Positions 59,940 to 64,000 of a stretch of 64,000 bases of DNA are shown piece after piece. A program made the translations under genes and the position numbers. Each line of letters starts with the position of its first letter. The first letter of the stretch is position 1. Origin of the DNA: Tubulanus polymorphus (taxonomy: Eukaryota > Nemertea > Palaeonemertea > Tubulaniformes > Tubulanidae); assembly GCF_964204645.1 (NCBI RefSeq), contig NC_134036.1, positions 11,484,487 to 11,548,486 on the forward strand. Direction: 5' to 3'. The notes beneath the pieces are model-generated. The model saw nothing but the letters and a program-made list of their open reading frames with translations, did no database searches and had not been told where the DNA came from.

Positions 59940-62900
59940 ACAGCACTTAGTCGTTTTTCGAACAACCACCAGCGGCACACTGGCGAACGGACGGACGACC
60001 GACCTACTGCCTCCCTCCCTCCCTCACTGCTCCGGGTCGTAACGCTGATCAAGGCCCGGTCAGCACTTAGTCGTTTTTCGAACAACCACCGCCGGCACAC
60101 TGACGAACGGACGGACGACCGACCTACTGCCTCCCTCCCTCCCTCACTGCACCGGGTCGTAACGCTGATCAAGGCCCGGTCAGCACTTAGTCGTTTTTCG
60201 AACAACCACCGCCGGCACACTGACGAACGGACGGACGACCGACCTACTGCCTCCCTCCCTCCCTCACTGCACCGGGTCGTAACGCTGATCAAGGCCCGGT
60301 CAGCACTTAGTCGTTTTTCGAACAACCACCGCCGGCACACTGGCGAACGGACGGACGACCGACCTACTGCCTCCCTCCCTCCCTCACTGCTCCGGGTCGT
60401 AACGCTGATCAAGGCCCGGTCAGCACTTAGTCGTTTTTCGAACTACTACCGCCGGCACACTGACGAACGGATGGACGACCGACCTACTGCCTCCCTTCCT
60501 CCCTCCCTCACTGCACCGGGTCGTAACGCTGATCAAGACCCGGTCAGCACTTAGTCGTTTTTCGAACAACCACCGCCGGCACACTGACGAACGGACGGAC
60601 GACCGACCTACTGCCTCCCTCCCTCCCTCACTGCACCGGGTCGCAACGCTGATCAAGGCCCGGTCAGCACTTAGTCGTTTTTCGAACAACCACCAGCGGC
60701 ACACTGGCGAACGGACGGACGACCGACCTACTGCCTCCCTCCCTCCCTCACTGCTCCGGGTCGTAACGCTGATCAAGGCCCGGTCAGCACTTAGTCGTTT
60801 TTCGAACAACCACCGCCGGCACACTGACGAACGGACGGACGACCGACCTACTGCCTCCCTCCCTCCCTCACTGCACCGGGTCGTAACGCTGATCAAGGCC
60901 CGGTCAGCACTTAGTCGTTTTTCGAACAACCACCGCCGGCACACTGACGAACGGACGGACGACCGACCTACTGCCTCCCTCCCTCCCTCACTGCACCGGG
61001 TCGTAACGCTGATCAAGGCCCGGTCAGCACTTAGTCGTTTTTCGAACAACCACCAGCGGCACACTGGCGAACGGACGGACGACTGACCTACTGCCTCCCT
61101 CCCTCCCTCAATGCTCCGGGTCGTAACGCTGATCAAGGCCCGGTCAGCACTTAGTCGTTTTTCGAACAACCACCGCCGGCACACTGGCGAACGGACGGAC
61201 GACCGACCTACTGCCTCCCTCCCTCCCTCACTGCTCCGGGTCGTAACGCTGATCAAGGCCCGGTCAGCACTTAGTCGTTTTTCGAACAACCACCGCCGGC
61301 ACACTGACGAACGGATGGACGACCGACCTACTGCCTCCCTCCCTCCCTCCCTCCCTCCCTCACAGCACCGGGTCGTAACGCTGATCAAGGCCCGGTCAGC
61401 ACTTAGTCGTTTTTCGAACAACCAACTCTGCCGGCATACTGACGAACGGACGGACGACCGACCTACTGTCCCCCTCCCTCCCACACCGCTCCGGGTCGTA
61501 ACGCAGATCAAGGCCCGGTCAGCACTTAGTCGTTTTTCGAACAACCACCAGCGGCACACTGGCGAACGGACGGACGACCGACCTACTGCCTCCCTCCCTC
61601 CCTCACTGCTCCGGGTCGTAACGCTGATCAAGGCCCGGTCAGCACTTAGTCGTTTTTCGAACAACCACCGCCGGCACACTGACGAACGGATGGACGACCG
61701 ACCGACTGCCTCCCTCCCTCCCTCCCTCCCTCACAGCACCGGGTCGTAACGCTGATCAAGGCCCGGTCAGCACTTAGTCGTTTTTCGAACAACCAACTCT
61801 GCCGGCACACTGACGAACGGACGGACGACCGACCTACTGTCCCCCTCCCTCCCACACCGCTCCGGGTCGTAACGCTGATCAAGGCCCGGTCAGCACTTAG
61901 TCGTTTTTCGAACAACCACCAGCGGCACACTGGCGAACGGACGGACGACCGACCTACTGCCTCCCTCCCTCCCTCACTGCTCCGGGTCGTAACGCTGATC
62001 AAGGCCCGGTCAGCACTTAGTCGTTTTTCGAACAACCACCGCCGGCACACTGACGAACGGACGGACGACCGACCTACTGCCTCCCTCCCTCCCTCACTGC
62101 TCCGGGTCGTAACGCTGATCAAGGCCCGGTCAGCACTTAGTCGTTTTTCGAACAACCACCGCCGGCACACTGACGAACGGATGGACGACCGACCTACTGC
62201 CTCCCTCCCTCCCTCCCTCCCTCCCTCCCTCACAGCACCGGGTCGTAACGCTGATCAAGGCCCGGTCAGCACTTAGTCGTTTTTCGAACAACCAACTCTG
62301 CCGGCACACTGACGAACGGACGGACGACCGACCTACTGTCCCCCTCCCTCCCACACCGCTCCGGGTCGTAACGCAGATCAAGGCCCGGTCAGCACTTAGT
62401 CGTTTTTCGAACAACCACCAACGGCACACTGGCGAACGGACGGACGACCGACCTACTGCCTCCCTCCCTCCCTCACTGCTCCGGGTCGTAACGCTGATCA
62501 AGGCCCGGTCAGCACTTAGTCGTTTTTCGAACAACCACCGCCGGCACACTGACGAACGGATGGACGACCGACCTACTGCCTCCCTCCCTCCCTCCCTCCC
62601 TCACAGCACCGGGTCGTAACGCTGATCAAGGCCCGGTCAGCACTTAGTCGTTTTTCGAACAACCAACTCTGCCGGCACACTGACGAACGGACGGACGACC
62701 GACCTACTGTCCCCCTCCCTCCCAAACCGCTCCGGGTCGTAACGCAGATCAAGGCCCGGTCAGCACTTAGTCGTTTTTCGAACAACCACCAGCGGCACAC
62801 TGGCGAACGGACGGACGACCGACCTACTGCCTCCCTCCCTCCCTCCCTGCTCCGGGTCGTAACGCTGATCAAGGCCCGGTCAGCACTTAGTCGTTTTTCG

Positions 62901-64000
62901 AACAACCACCGCCGGCACACTGACGAATGGACGGACGACCGACCTACTGCCTCCCTCCCTCCCTCCCTCACTGCACCGGGTCGTAACGCTGATCAAGGCC
63001 CGGTCAGCACTTAGTCGTTTTTCGAACTACCACCGCCGGCACACTGACGAACGGATGGACGACCGACCTACTGCCTCCCTCCCTCCCGCCCTGACCGGTG
63101 CCGGGTCGTAACGCTGATCAAGGCCCGGTCAGCACTTAGTCGTTTTTCGAACAACCATCGCCGGCACACTGACGAACGGACGGACGACCGACCTACTGCC
63201 TCCCTCCCTCCCTCACTGCACCGGGTCGTAACGCTGATCAAGGCCCGGTCAGCACTTAGTCGTTTTTCGAACTACCACCGCCGGCACACTGACGAACGAA
63301 CGGACGACCGACCTACTGCCTCCCTCCCTCCCTCAATGCTCCGGGTCGTAACGCTGATCAAGGCCCGGTCAGCACTTAGTCGTTTTTCGAACAACCACCG
63401 CCGGCACACTGACGAACGGACGGACGACCGACCTACTGCCTCCCTCCCTCCCTCCCTGACCGGTGCCGGGTAGTAACGCTGATTAAGGCCCCGTCAGCAC
63501 TTAGTCGTTTTTCGAACAACCACCGCCGGCACACTGACGAACGGACGGACAACCGACCTACTGCCACCCTCCCTCCCTTCCTGACCGGTGCCGGGCCGTA
63601 ACGCTGTTCATGGCCCGGTCAGCACTTAGTCGTTTTTCGAACAACAACCGCCGACACACTGACTAACGGGCGGACGACTGTCCTAGTGCCTCCCTCCCTC
63701 CCTCACTGCACCGGGCCGTAACGCTGTTCATGGCCCGGTCAGCACTTAGTCGTTTTTCGAACAACAACCGCCGACACACTGACTAACGGGCGGACGACTG
63801 TCCTAGTGCCTCCCTCCCTCCCTCACTGCTCCGGGTCGTAACGCTGATTAAGGCCCCGTCAGCACTTAGTCGTTTTTCGAACAACCACCGCCGGCACACT
63901 GACGAACGGACGGACGACCGACCTACTGCCACCCTCCCTCCCTTCCTGACCGGTGCCGGGCCGTAACGCTGTTCATGGCCCGGTCAGCACTTAGTCGTTT
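59940..64000. repeat. Higher-order block D2, second copy
   Basis: Near-identical continuation of the 42213-46281 block up to the end of the window, including the marker GGTAGTAACGCTGATTAAGG and the GACTGTCCTAGTGC monomers. The window ends inside a monomer, so the array continues beyond. Confidence 0.8.

Larger units (their letters stand above)
31277..64000. repeat. GC-rich satellite array, 120-bp monomer
   Basis: About 270 head-to-tail monomers fill the rest of the window and run off its end. A typical monomer is exactly 120 bp (e.g. 37741-37860 repeated at 37861), with 74 G/C in the consensus I counted. Its landmarks are CCGGGTCGTAACGCTGATCA, GCCCGGTCAGCACTTAGTCG, TTTTTCGAACAACCACCGCC, GACGAACGGACGGACGACCG and a variable CCCT tract. 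Variants alternate: CCGCCGG versus CAGCGGC cores, a CAACTCTGCCGG insert, a form with GACTGTCCTAGTGC, and forms joined by GACCGGTGCC or CACTGCACC. Most length variation is in 4-bp steps in the CCCT tract. The long open frames on both strands follow from the 40-codon period. Candidates are a chromosomal satellite or rDNA-spacer-type subrepeats; no rRNA sequence is present to decide. Confidence 0.97.

Noticed and set aside
31277-64000. CRISPR-like array
   Set aside because: The repeats are contiguous 120-bp monomers without unique spacers, and the setting is eukaryotic.

Overview
This is a window of animal nuclear DNA, most likely from a marine invertebrate. Genes are split by GT/AG introns, poly(A) signals and TATA boxes are metazoan in style, and the left half is AT-rich and full of small DNA-transposon relics. 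A mollusc or other lophotrochozoan is my guess, based on the cystine-knot peptide genes and the type of virus-like relic; I cannot fix the species. No bacterial gene organisation is present.

Layout. (1) 1-5100 holds no recognisable host gene. It contains a 2.37-kb non-autonomous Mutator-like element with 234-bp inverted ends and a 9-bp target duplication, a small palindromic element, and a dispersed repeat. (2) 5137-5662 and 23845-24337 are two paralogous genes for short secreted six-cysteine (inhibitor cystine knot) peptides. They share cysteine spacing, intron phase and poly(A) region, and lie among decayed duplicated blocks. (3) 6198-10300 is a decayed virus-like locus of Polinton/adintovirus type. 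It has a tandem PC4-like reading frame and an intact RING-finger gene on the plus strand, facing broken capsid, minor-capsid and protease genes on the minus strand. The RING gene has its own TATA box and ends in a sequence matching the replication-dependent histone mRNA 3' stem-loop plus a purine-rich downstream element. (4) 16692-18103 is a broken, intron-containing DDE-transposase-like gene lying between two copies of a palindromic repeat; a third, compound copy at 29671-29876 sits beside another fragment that may be of the same type. (5) 21941-23055 holds an inverted-repeat element and a piggyBac-type MITE. (6) 31077-31276 is a 200-N assembly gap. (7) 31277 to the end is one continuous GC-rich satellite with a 120-bp monomer in nested higher-order repeats, including duplications of 4 to 10 kb that are almost identical.

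How it fits together. The left half is a gene-poor, transposon-rich region in which one small family of secreted peptides has been duplicated and one virus-like element has decayed except for its RING gene. The right half is structural repeat DNA. Its long open frames on both strands follow from the 120-bp period (40 codons) and are not genes.
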